This document shows, in pieces, positions 20,604-31,737 of a stretch of DNA of 64,000 nucleotides. The notes under the pieces are model-generated. The model ran no database searches and was not told the DNA's origin. It saw only the letters and a program-made list of their open reading frames with translations. The position numbers and the translations under genes were made by a program. Source of the DNA: Macrostomum hystrix (taxonomy: Eukaryota > Platyhelminthes > Macrostomidae); the NCBI GenBank assembly GCA_950097015.1, contig CATNEN010000038.1:20975001-21039000 (forward strand). Direction: 5' to 3'. Each line of letters opens with the position of its first letter. Within the stretch, counting starts at the first letter, position 1.

Positions 20604-21055
20604 AAAAACGCCTTACTAGGCTACAACCCCTTAATAGGCTACACCCCTTTACTAGGCTACAGCCCCTTACTAGGCTACACCCCTTTACTAGGCTACAGCC
20701 CCTTACTAGGCTACACCCCTTTACTAGGTAGGCTACAACCCCTTACTAGGCTACACCCCTTTACTAGGTAGGCTACAACCCCTTACTAGGCTACAACCCC
20801 TACTAGGCTACAACCCCTTACTAGGCTACAATCCCTTACTAGGCTACAGCCCCTTACTAGGCTACACCCCTTTACTAGGCTACAGCCCCTTACTAGGCTA
20901 CACCCCTTTACTAGGTAGGCTACAACCCCTACTAGGATACAACCCCTTACTAGGCTACAATCCCTTACTAGGCTACAACCCCTTACTAGGCTACAACCCC
21001 TTACTAGGCTACAACCCTTACTAGGCTACAACCCTTACTAGGCTACAACCCTTAG
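20590..21055. repeat. Minisatellite, 18-bp unit (about 25 copies)
   Basis: Unit ctacaaccccttactagg with 1-5-bp length variants. It begins directly at the 5' end of the tRNA-like sequence and shares its ctacaacccc word. It lies just downstream of the SIL1 stop codon. Confidence 0.9.
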
Positions 21056-21280
21056 ATAGTTTTCTAGATCTTATCTAGTGTCTTTAGGATTCTAGATTTC
21101 GGCAAGTAGATGCTGGCGCCCCGGACACTGCCGGCGGTGCGGCCTTTGTTCGCGCCCAGGCTCTGAAGCGTGCACTGTGACGCTGCCTTTTCCACCTGAC
21201 GGCGTACTTTGTTGTTGTTGTTGTTGTTGTTTTCAGCAACACTAAGAAGCATCGCGAAAGAATAGCACAGTGAATGCACT

Positions 21281-24200
21281 TCACAGCTCAATGCTGTGTT
21301 TATTATCCACGGGTAAACGGGGAAATTCATTTAATTTAAGTTTGAGCGAGTCGACTTTCAGTCGCATGGTATCGAAATATCCGCCGGTTACGCCGTCCTC
21401 AGCCAACTCCTCTTTAGCTAGATCATTGTAGCGAGCGGCCAATCGATCTATTGTTGTCTTAGCGTCAGGCTGGGACGCGAACTCGCGACCACAGACGTCA
21501 AATAAAATAGACATAGCCGACGTAACCTTTTCAACGGAGTCGTGATCTTGAAACTCAAGCAGCCTTGGAATCAGGGTGCACCAGCCAGTTTCAGCTATGG
21601 ATCTGGCAGCTGACACCTGCTGATATTGGCGCTGTCTCTCCACTGTGGCCGAAGATTTGGCGACTTCAGCGGCGGCTTCGGCAGCCTCCAGGGTCATGTC
21701 GGCTAGCAGGGTGACAATTCGCAGTAGGCGAGGTCGGTCCACATCCCGACTTTCAAAGGCGGAGCGCAGTGCCGCCAGGCCGCCTGATTTTAACAGAACT
21801 GTCTGCATTTGTGGTGCACAGGATGAGATTTTGAGTTTACTCCAAATTGAGAGGGTGAGATTTTGAGTTTACTGCAAACTGAGAGGGTGAGATTTTTAGT
21901 TTACTACAAACTGATAGGGTGAGATTTTGAGATTGCTCCAAACTGAGAGGGTGAGATTTTGAGTTTACTCCAAACTGAGAGGGTGAGATTTTGAGTTTAC
22001 TCCAAACTGAGAGGGTGAGATTTTTAGTTTACTACAAACTGATAGGGTGAGATTTTGAGTTTACTCCAAACTGAGAGGGTGAGATTTTGAGTTTACTCCA
22101 AACTGAGAGGGTGAGATTTTGAGTTTACTACAAACTGATAGGGTGAGATTTTGAGATTGCTCCAAACTGAGAGGGTGAGATTTTGAGTTTACTCCAAACT
22201 GAAAGGGTGAGATTTTAAGTTTTACTCCAAACTGAGAGGGTGAGATTTTGAGTTTACTACAAACTGATAGGGTGAGATTTAGAGATTGCTCCAAACTGAG
22301 AGGGTGAGATTTTGAGTTTACTCCAAACTGAGAGGGTGAGATTTTGAGTTTACTCCAAACTGAAAGGGTGAGATTTTGAGTTCACTGCAAACTGAAAGGG
22401 TGAGATTTTGAGTTCACTGCAAACTGATAGGGTGAGATTTAGAGATTGCTCCAAACTGAGAGGGTGAGATTTTGAGTTTACTCCAAACTGAAAGGGTGAG
22501 ATTTTGAGTTTACTGCAAACTGATAGGGTGAGATTTTGAGATTGCTCCAAACTGACAGGGTGAGATTTGGAGATTACTATACGATGAGAGAGTTTAACTT
22601 CAAGATAGTAGGATTAAAAACTAGTAAAGACTACAAACCTGAGCGAGTGGAAAGTTTCTACACAGGCCGGCCAAAGCCAGCACACTTGCTGATCGGGTCT
22701 GCTTGTCGGCGCCACTGCCAGCCATCATAATTCGCAGAAGCAGGGGCAGAAAGCCTGCTTTAATAGCAGCCACCTGAGCAACAAGAATTAAAATGCGAAT
22801 CAGTCACAAAATGTCAAGACATGCACACAGAGACAGTGAGACCGTCGTATAGGGTTTTAGGGTGTCAGAGAGTCAATGGGTGTCAAGGAGTTTTAGGGTG
22901 TCAGAGAGTCAATGGGTGTCAAGGAGTTTTAGGGTGTCAGAGAGTCAATGGGTGTCAAGGAGTTTTAGGGTGACAGAGAGTCAATGGGTGTCAAGGAGTT
23001 TTAGGGTGGCAGAGAGTCAATGGGTGTCAAGGAGTTTTAGGGTGACAGAGAGTCAATGGGTGTCAAGGAGTTTTAGGGTGTCAGAGAGTCAATGGGTGTC
23101 AAGGAGTTTTAGGGTGTCAGAGAGTCATAGGGTGACAGAGAGTCAATGGGTGTCAAGGAGTTTTAGGGTGTCAGAGAGTCAATGGGTGTCAAGGAGTTTT
23201 AGGGTGTCAGAGAGTCATAGGGTGACAGAGAGTCAATGGGTGTCAAGGAGTTTTAGGGTGACAGAGAGTCAATGGGTGTCAAGGAGTTTTAGGGTGTCAG
23301 AGAGTCAATGGGTGTCAAGGAGTTTTAGGGTGGCAGAGAGTCAATGGGTGTCAAGGAGTTTTAGGGTGACAGAGAGTCAATGGGTGTCAAGGAGTTTTAG
23401 GGTGTCAGGGAGTCATAGGGTGACAGAGAGTCAATGGGTGTCAAGGAGTTTTAGGGTGTCAGAGAGTCAATGGGTGTCAAGGAGTTTTAGGGTGACAGAG
23501 AGTCAATGGGTGTCAAGGAGTTTTAGGGTGACAGAGAGTCAATGGGTGTCAAGGAGTTTTAGGGTGTCAGGGAGTCATAGGGTGACAGAGAGTCAATGGG
23601 TGTCAAGGAGTTTTAGGGTGTCAGAGAGTCAATGGGTGTCAAGGAGTTTTAGGGTGTCAGAGAGTCAATGGGTGTCAAGGAGTTTTAGGGTGACAGAGAG
23701 TCAATGGGTGTCAAGGAGTTTTAGGGTGACAGAGAGTCAATGGGTGTCAAGGAGTTTTAGGGTGACAGAGAGTCAATGGGTGTCAAGGAGTTTTAGGGTG
23801 GCAGAGAGTCATAGGGTGTCAGGGAGTCATAGGGTGACAGAGAGTCAATGGGTGTCAAGGAGTTTTAGGGTGTCAGAGAGTCAATGGGTGTCAAGGAGTT
23901 TTAGGGTGTCAGAGAGTCAATGGGTGTCAAGGAGTTTTAGGGTGTCAGAGAGTCATAGGGTGACAGAGAGTCATTAAGTGTCAGAGAATCATAGGGTGTC
24001 AAAGACTTATAGGGTGTCAGAAACTCATAGGGTGTCAAAGACTTATAGGGTGTCAGAGACTCATAGGGTGTCAAAGATTTATAGGGTGTCAGAGACTCAT
24101 AGGGTGTCAAAGATTTATAGGGTGTCAGAGACTCATAGGGTGTCAAAGATTTATAGGGTGTCAGAGAGTCATAGGGTGTCAGAGAGTCATAGGGTGTCAG

Positions 24201-25756
24201 AGAGTCATAGGGTGACAGAGAGTCATAGGGTGACAGAGAGTCATAGGGTGTCAGAGAGTCATAGGGTGTCAGAGAGTCATAGGGTGTCAGAGAGTCATAG
24301 GGTGTCAGAGAGTCATAGGGTGTCAGAGAGTCATAGGGTGTCAGAGAGTCATAGGGTGACAGAGTCATAGGGTGTCAGAGAGTCATAGGGTGTCAGAGAG
24401 TCATAGGGTGTCAGAGAGTCATTGGGTGTCAGAGAGTCATAGGGTGACAGAGAGTCATAGGGTGTCAGAGAGTCATAGGGTGTCAGAGAGTCATAGGGTG
24501 TCTGCGTTATTAGGCGCAAGTGTATTTAAAGTCAGCGATTTGCCTGCACAGGCGCGTTGCCTTGACAACTGGCGGCTAGGACACGCAGCGCAGCCGTGGC
24601 AGCATTGCTAGCCTCAGCGGACTCATTGGCATAGGATCCATTCACCTGGCCCATCAGCAAGTCCAGGCCGCCAAGTTGAACAAAATTCTGGGCATTATCG
24701 ATCTGTCGTAGGTGGTACTCAAATTCCCCAAGAATTCGAAGACGATTAACCGGGTCAGCCGAAGATACAGCCCACTCAGCTAGAAGATCTTTAATTATTT
24801 CCAAGTCTGTCTTGATACCAGCGTTCAGCTTGGCAAAGTCGGCCTATAAAATTATTGATAAATTGAGATACAAAAATATAGAGAGATTTTTGGACCTTAT
24901 ATTTAGAAAGGAAGATCTGGATGACTGAATACTTAATCTGGGGATCTGAGAGGATAGAAATTTATCCTCAATATGACGATCTGAGATGACGGCGGCTCAT
25001 GTTGTAGGTCCTCCAATATGAGGATCTGAGATGATGATGGCTGATCATCACCAATATGAGGATCTGAGGTGATGATGGCTGCTCATTACCAGCATGAGGA
25101 TCTAAGGTGATGATGGCTGCTCATCACCAACATGAGGATCTAAGGTGATGATGGCTGCTCATCACCAACATGAGGATCTGGGATGATAGCAGGTAAATTA
25201 AGCAATGAAAAAGCACCTTTAACTCTTCATAGCTTCGAAACTGACTGGAGCTCGAATCGGCGCCATCACTACTGTCGCTAGCCAGGTTCTCGGCTTTGAT
25301 TTTTTTCAATGCCTCTTTCATTCTTCGACTACTCAGAGCCTCACGCAGCGTCTCGGATGTCAATCCTCCAATCTTGTCATCTTCATTTTCTCCTGCCGTC
25401 TCCTTGGCCGAGTTGGCTTCGTTGTTATTGGCAACCAAAGCAGGGAGATTAGCATCAGTCTGAGCCTGATCACCTGGCGGCATCAATCTGGCTTCAGTGT
25501 GGCCTGTCTGAATGTTCATGCGCACATGTAGTCCAGGAGGAATTCTCTGGCCAGGTAATACCAAACGCCACTCTTGCGTGGCGACAAAGTCGCTACTGGC
25601 AGCAGTAGATTTTGTATCTATGGCAACACCTTGACGCTTACAATAGACACTAATTGGCAATTGAATTAGGCACATTATGACTAACAGAGTTAGAGCTGCG
25701 AGCAATGTAGCCTGTTTTGCAAACTGACGATGTGAAGAAGTGAGAAGATTTGGCAT
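21281..25756 (-). CDS. SIL1: SIL1 nucleotide exchange factor for BiP, complete, four exons
   Basis: Role (family): ER-lumenal armadillo-fold protein that releases ADP from the Hsp70 BiP. Exons: 25756-25217 (180 codons), 24843-24544 (100), 22773-22639 (45), 21802-21281 (173 plus stop); all introns phase 0; about 498 aa. Residues 15-40 (LLAALTLLVIMCLIQL) form a signal peptide or anchor. The family signature WRLVLPGQRIPPGLHVRMN follows at about 60-80, then an acidic linker, EELKADFAKLNAGI, FEYHLRQIDNAQNFVQLGGL, RNFPLAQTVLLKSGGL, QYQQVSAARSIAETGWCTLI and GYFDTMRLKVDSL. The C-terminus is HSIEL, plausibly a KDEL-like retrieval signal. The intron after exon 2 uses a GC donor (CAG|GCAAAT); this choice restores APVQVAAIKAG, matching the family, whereas the nearby GT would drop two residues. 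Each intron carries a minisatellite. Confidence 0.95.
21826..22575. repeat. Minisatellite, 32-bp unit (about 23 copies), SIL1 intron 3
   Basis: Units contain gagagggtgagattttgag with tttactccaaact and variants (attgctccaaact, ttcactgcaaact). The array starts about 24 bp inside the intron from the exon 4 acceptor and nearly fills the intron. Confidence 0.93.
22855..24505. repeat. Minisatellite, 36-bp dimer grading into 18-bp monomer, SIL1 intron 2
   Basis: From 22855 to about 23960 the unit is 36 bp: gtgtcagagagtcaatgg followed by gtgtcaaggagttttagg. From about 23980 it becomes 18-bp monomers (gggtgtcagagagtcata), with a transition of alternating gagactcata and aagacttata units. ORFs inside (SESQWVSRSFRV repeats) are artefacts of the period. 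Confidence 0.95.
24980..25190. repeat. Short tandem repeat, about 38-bp unit, SIL1 intron 1
   Basis: About five imperfect copies with core atgatggctgctcatcacca and atgaggatctgagg. It lies in the 372-bp first intron of SIL1. Confidence 0.8.
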
Positions 25757-27463
25757 GGTTTTCTGTTCTGTAATTTGTTAGGAGCATTGTGTATACATGG
25801 ACAGAACCTTTGAAAGGCACCATCAATTTCTTAAAACATAATGTTTACTAAGTCTGTGTACTTATACAAAAAAGTCTGTACAAAAGTGTAGTCTTTAATT
25901 GCTAGAGACACTGGTCCCAGAATATATGTAGCTAGGAGTCACAATAACAACCTAGCTTGTCTTCCTATGCAAGTAAAGTCTGGAAAAAATTTGTAAATAA
26001 ACTTTTTGAGTAAGTCAAATGTCATTAATATGTGACAACATTAACATAGCTAAGTTGTTATATACTAACTTAAATGCTTAAAATACCAAATTGGATATCA
26101 AATAAAGTCTCTAAGCATTTTATATTAAAAAAATAGTTAATAGGCCTAACAATGTGTTTGATAGTTGATACATGTGTTTCACTGACACATATTGTTAACA
26201 TTTACAATAAACTCTTACCAAAAGGAATCTATAAATAACATAATAACATCAACCAGACTAGTCAATTTTTTTAATCCATGTCCATGCCACAGATCCATGA
26301 ATTTGAAAGTCAACTGATTTGCTTTCCTAATGACACATATTGCATGCATTATAAATTTAAGGCGTATTATTAAACAACAAATCATCAAACAACAAATTGA
26401 TTATTACCCTATAAAATAAAATAATTAAATTAAATGCACATCACACAACAACAACAGTTAGCTCTAGCCTAACTGAACATCAACAGATTTTATAGCAATA
26501 GGCCTACTGTATGATTTGTTTTTGACACTTAGGCCTATCCACCTATTGTTGTCATTGTATGAAAAACAATTTTGTTATTTTTATATTCACTCTATAAATA
26601 CCTGTTTTGCTATTTGTACAGCCATCATAAGTCCATACAAACAACGACTGCCTTTTATATATTTGCTCTAATAACAATTTGGTTAGGCCTAGGTGAAGGG
26701 GTGTGACTGAAATAAAATAAAGATCATGATTCCCGAGGCAAGTGAAATAATTTGATTTTGGCACAAATACTTAGACCTAGGCTATAGTCTATAGAAATTG
26801 GCCGCAGTGGCTATTTTTAGAGGGAATATATAGCATATTCAAATGGGGTCCCATTGAAATACAAATAGGACAAATAATGGTTAAAATTCGAGGCAATAGC
26901 TCGATATCCAATCATAGGCAAATTATGAAAACGTGAAAATATTAAAGCTAAAAATAGAGACAGGTATGCGAAAAAACAATCATACTACCTCTATTAAATC
27001 CCATCAAGCCTAGAAGATGCATAGGTATATAAACCAAATTATCTTACACGTCCAGAGATGGTAATTGTTGAATGTAGATTTTCTGGAAAAATGATGACGC
27101 CGAAATATAGAATGTAATTTTTACTTCTGTAGATAAAATGAAAATAAACAGCAAAAATGTATGCGTTACAGTTATCGCCTTTATGCTTATTTACATATAA
27201 TTTTATAGCAAATAAAAACATTCGTTAAGCTACTTTCCTTTTTTGCCTGCTCGATTAGAATCTCCCTTTCTTAGAAGTCGGTGCTTAACTAAATTTACAA
27301 AAAGCTGAGCTCCCGTAGTGCCTATGCTGTAGATGCATGCGTTTTTTATATTTTTTCCAGACTTTTATGCACAGAGGGTTTCCCAAGATTTGCAAAACTA
27401 TCTTAAATTTTTTCATGTATAGTTGACTAATCGAGACTACTTGAAATTATATTGGCAATATTG
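25757..27463. other. AT-rich intergenic upstream of SIL1
   Basis: No supported exon. The SIL1 promoter should lie near 25757-26000. Frequent palindromic taggccta words occur here and through 26-43 kb, and are probably remnants of interspersed repeats. Confidence 0.4.
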
Positions 27464-30225
27464 CTAGTTAGGTCGAAGTGCAGTCCGGAAAAATTGCCAA
27501 CGAGGAGCGAAGCGAGCGAAGCGAGCGTAGCTCCTCGTTGGCAATTTTTCCGGACAAACGAGACCGATATAAGATTGCCCGGAGACTCCCCCAACGTAAA
27601 ATCAACGTTTTAGAAAATAAAATTGATGCAGAATTAAAACCACTTGAGATGAAACCATGTGTGACCCCTCTATGGACGTAAAACATTTAGGGCTACAAGA
27701 TGAGTGACGTGAAAGTTCCATAGCAACGCGTCTTGGTTGCCATGGCAACAAAAAAGTGACTTTTTTTAGACCCATCGAAATCTTGAATCTTAAAAAATAA
27801 GGATTCACAATATGGAGTCAAAAATTGATTGAACCCAACTTTTGGCGAATTTTTAGACCTTCAAGACACTGATTGGTTATTTTCCGCTAAATGCTTACCT
27901 TGATAGGTAATTCTGTAAAAGTGTGTTTTTTAAGTGTCAAAAAATGCACATTTTTTTTAACTTTCAACTGACGCAGCTCAAAGGTCGCGCGTCAGCGCGA
28001 CCTTTGAGCTGCGTCATTCTAACGATGGCACCTGGGACTCTTACATGACGCACGACTTTAACCAAGATACTCACTTTAACTGTACATTCGCACCTGTTAA
28101 TTACATTCGAATATTCGACGGGTAGGTATTCGAACCGAAATAAAGGAAATTCAACCTTGTTGCGAGGTTCTAAAAAGTACATGAATGCGGTCATTCAGGT
28201 AAGATCTACATGTTTATAATACATTTTGAGCCGTTTCGTTCCACTGACTCTGAGCCATACACTGCTAAAGTCGATAAACGTGATTTAGGCTATTTTTATG
28301 CATTTTTCATGATACAAATGTACAAAAAATAAGCAACGACGACATGCTAGGAAAATCAGACTTTTTAGGCAAGGTGCACAACTAAATTTCGCACAATTTG
28401 TATATCTTGAAATTTCGTCTTAGTTTATTGAAGTCGCTGCCGGTACAGAAATGTACTTTAACGACGGTACGGGGGGCTTGCATATCGAACATACTTTTTA
28501 GCCTGTAACTTTTGAACGGATTACCGGAGCGCGACGCACTTGGTGTCATTGAACTACATTTTAGATGTACTTTAATTTGAATGTATGTTCGCTGTCATTG
28601 CACGATGCGTTGTACACCTCAGGACAGGTCACGTGACTTGCTGGAAATGAAATAATGACTTTGTACCTATACTAAGGATAGGTGAAGCGTAAGAATGAGC
28701 CAAAATTTGTACTTATTAGAAACACCTAGATGACTACTGTCAGAAAAAATGATATTCACGTCTGTCAGTTGCAAAATTTTGTTATAATTGACTTTTAAAA
28801 TCGAAAAACGTGATTTTGTGCAAAAACAACCCATATGAGCACACATAGGGTGAAAAATTTATTGATTTTCGCTATGAGGTTCTTAGCTTCCAAGAGCACT
28901 ATTGTGCCCAGTAAACACGTACAGATGACTGCTATCTTCGTTAGTGTGCGAAAATTCGTATTTTTACGCTAATAACATTTACCGAATTACGAGGTTCCGG
29001 TGTTATGCGTTTTTTTGCTATATTTCACGCTGCCATTTATTAACGATGCTACGCCAGGCCTTCAGTGTGGTGTCAATAGTTAGCATTTAAAAAGTGCTTT
29101 AATTTGAGTGTATGTTCGCTGGCATTGCACGATGCGTTGTACACCTCAGGCCAGGTCACGTGACTTGCTGGAAATGAAATAATGACTTTGTACCTATACT
29201 AAGGATAGGTGAAGCATAAGAATGACCCATATTAGTACTTATTAGAAACATCTAGATGACTACTCTCAGAAAAAGTGACATTCACGTCTGTCAGTTGCAA
29301 AAAAAATTTTTAATTGACTCTCAAAATCGGAAAACGTGATTTTGTGCAAAAACAACCCATTTGAGCACTACATAGGGCGGAAAATATATTAATTTTCGCT
29401 ATGAGGTTCTTAGCTTCCAAGAGCACTATTGTGCCCAGTAAACACGTACAGATGACTGCCATCTTCGTTAGTGTGCGAAAATTCGTATTTTGACGCTATT
29501 AACATTTTACCGAATTACGAGGTTCCGGTACTATGCGTTTTTGCTATATTTCACGCTGCCATTTATTAACGATGCTATGCCAGGCCTTCAGTGTGGTGTC
29601 AATAAATAGCATTTAGCAAGTGCTTTAAGATGACATCATGCGCATTGCGTTGCGTAAAAGTGTGGGTCCACAGTTTCGTAACAAGTTAAAATGACCTGAT
29701 TTCGCAAAAATCTTTAAAAGAAAAAATACCAAATAGATAACTAAAAAGCCTTTTGAAACTGAATAAAAAATGCATATAAAAGTGCTATTTTGTAACGTAA
29801 AAAGTCTTGCGTCCTGCAAAAATCTTCTATGGTGACTTTTTGGAGCCGTGAAGTGTAAAAACGTGCGCATTTTTAAAGCTGCTGAACTTACTTTTTGAGG
29901 TATATTTTGAAAATAAGCATTTTATAAATTGTATAACAAAATTTAATTGAAGAAAGAAATAAGTTGCTTCAAAATCTGAATTAAAATAATTTTTAAATAA
30001 TCAAATTGTACATTTCAGTCGTTCTGTTTCATATGGTTTCTACACGAAAATAAAATTCAAATCGGCTATGTTAACATAGCATTCGAAATTTTTGTCGTAC
30101 GGCAAATTTGACATAAAAATTTCAAAGCAACTTAACCAAGCAATCACTATCTAAATCTGAATTTTTTTCAAGCCTTTAATCTGTAGCTATTATATTCGCT
30201 TTTTACTCTATATATTAGTATCCTA
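27464..30225 (-). mobile_element. Non-autonomous element, family 1, copy A (Helitron-like 3' end proposed)
   Basis: A 2.76-kb block repeated almost base for base at 34353-37117; both copies start at ctagttaggtcgaagtgc and stop matching after ttagtatccta. Read on the minus strand, the end is GCACTTCGACCTAACTAG, preceded by a long hairpin at 27483-27556 (arms gtccggaaaaattgccaacg and complement). A second near-perfect hairpin lies at 27970-28015. The body contains a roughly 530-bp internal duplication (the block at 28560 recurs at 29090). No transposase-like ORF is visible, so it must be mobilised in trans. Helitron assignment is inferred from the CTAG end and hairpin only. Confidence 0.6.
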
Positions 30226-31213
30226 CTACCTTATAAATACTTGTTTTACAATATATTGTGTTGTAGGGCTATTTACTAAAATCTCACAGCCGTCACCAGT
30301 TGTCGTAAAGCCCTTCTCTTTATTTTTATTCTTTATAAATTACTTATATTTATCCACTGCAAAAATGCTTATTTAAATGTCAACTTTCGTTATGTTTTAA
30401 AAATTTCCCTATTTATAGGGAAGTATAGGCCTAACACTTTAATATAAATTCAATTACTGTGGTAGCAAATCATAAGTGCCCGAGTGGTAAGACACTTTTA
30501 CTTTTAACTGTATAGAATTATTCTTTTAATACTTATTGATCACACCCAGTCTTTAAAGGCTCCAACTGATTGGAGGGTACCAGACAAACACAACATATTT
30601 ATTTCTATCCAAAACTGGCCTTTTGCTATCGTCTCGATAATAAACTGCCCTCCAATACGTTTTATGTATTCCCATTGTTATTTCCTCTTTATAACAATTT
30701 TTATTCAAAGAACACATGCATTCAGCAAATCTTATTCTTGAACTTGGGTTAAGCTCCCAAAAGTTAGTTTTTCTCCCTACAGCGCGCATATATTTATAGC
30801 AAAAATTGGGGGTGGGTATGCATATTTAAACAAAAATTAAAGTGTAGTTAAACAACGGTGAACAACGGTAAAAATATATATTAAATTGGAAATCAGAATG
30901 ATAAAATTCCTAGCCAAGTTTTCTAAGAAAGCCATAATAAGTGCTACTAATTATTAGTACTTACTCCAGTAGAAGAAATATCTGTCCTGACTCCTCACCA
31001 TTAATTAAACAAACCCGGTAGTTAGTCCTCGCCGGTTGTCTACGCCGGTTCGTCATATTGCATGACGGTTAGCAACATGCATATAAATAGCATTCGATTC
31101 GAGAAATATTCAAACAATCAACAGTTTCGGAATCGCCATCGAATGACCGCACAGCAAGTTCTGCTGGAGATAGGCCTAAGCAAAGCTAGGAAATGGTAGC
31201 GTAGTACGCGTAG
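30226..31213. other. Intergenic, no supported gene
   Basis: AT-rich. A minus-strand 78-codon ORF at 30789-30553 (ending VVFVWYPPISWSL) shows no recognisable domain or splice context. A short tRNA-like word gcccgagtggtaagac sits at 30478. Confidence 0.35.
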
Positions 31214-31733
31214 CTAGAACATCGTAGACACTGGCATCAGCCATTCTTTTGCATCGCTGTAAGCGAGAAAACATCCAAAGCCGAGACCAACCAGTCGTAC
31301 TAAGTTTGTCTTTGGCTCTTGACTCGGTTGATCAGGAGACCAGAGCAGATTCAGATTGTTGCAAGTAAGTCCCATCAAATACACGGACTCTTTGTTCATC
31401 ACGACCAGTCGGCGACTGACCACTGCGATGTCGACAACATTTTCTACTGGAATCTGAGAGTGCTCTTGAACTTCCAGTGTCTCCGAAGACAGGCACAAAA
31501 GTTTTGAGTTGCTACCGAGAACGAATATTTTGCTGGCACAGCCCGTTACTCACAAAGGGTGCTCAAATTGGAGTAAGCACACAGTGTGGAGCACTGAGCC
31601 AGCCAAATCTGTCACCACTAGGTTTGAATCAAAAAACAACAAATAGAACTGCTGTTGTTTGTCGCTACAGTAACAAGACATCAGGTCAGATAGGTGTGAC
31701 ACTTCCCATTTGGCGATGTGGAGAGGCTCTCCG
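31214..31733 (-). pseudogene. Beta-propeller-like protein fragment with an in-frame TGA (or micro-intron)
   Basis: Seen: after a possible acceptor (tttacaag at 31741-31734) the minus strand reads well as protein: GEPLHIAKWEVSHLSDL, FYLLFFDSNLVVTDLAGS, then TGA at 31552-31550, then in the same frame ASKIFVLGSNSKLLCLSSE, VVDIAVVSRRLVVMN, NLNLLWSPDQPS, ending MPVSTMF-stop at 31214. The blade-like pattern of short hydrophobic strands suggests a beta-propeller; I do not recognise the family. The stop could be removed by a 21-nt intron (gtgagt...gccag, 31553-31533), which would be exceptionally short, or the copy is a pseudogene or truncated gene. The family 2 element begins immediately upstream at about 31738, so upstream exons may have been cut off by that insertion. 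Confidence 0.5.
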
Positions 31734-31737
31734 CTTG

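Noticed and set aside
27468-27808. Overlapping 67-72-codon ORFs at the hairpin end of family 1, repeated near 34360-34700
   Set aside because: They run through the palindromic terminus on both strands; no transposase motif is present.
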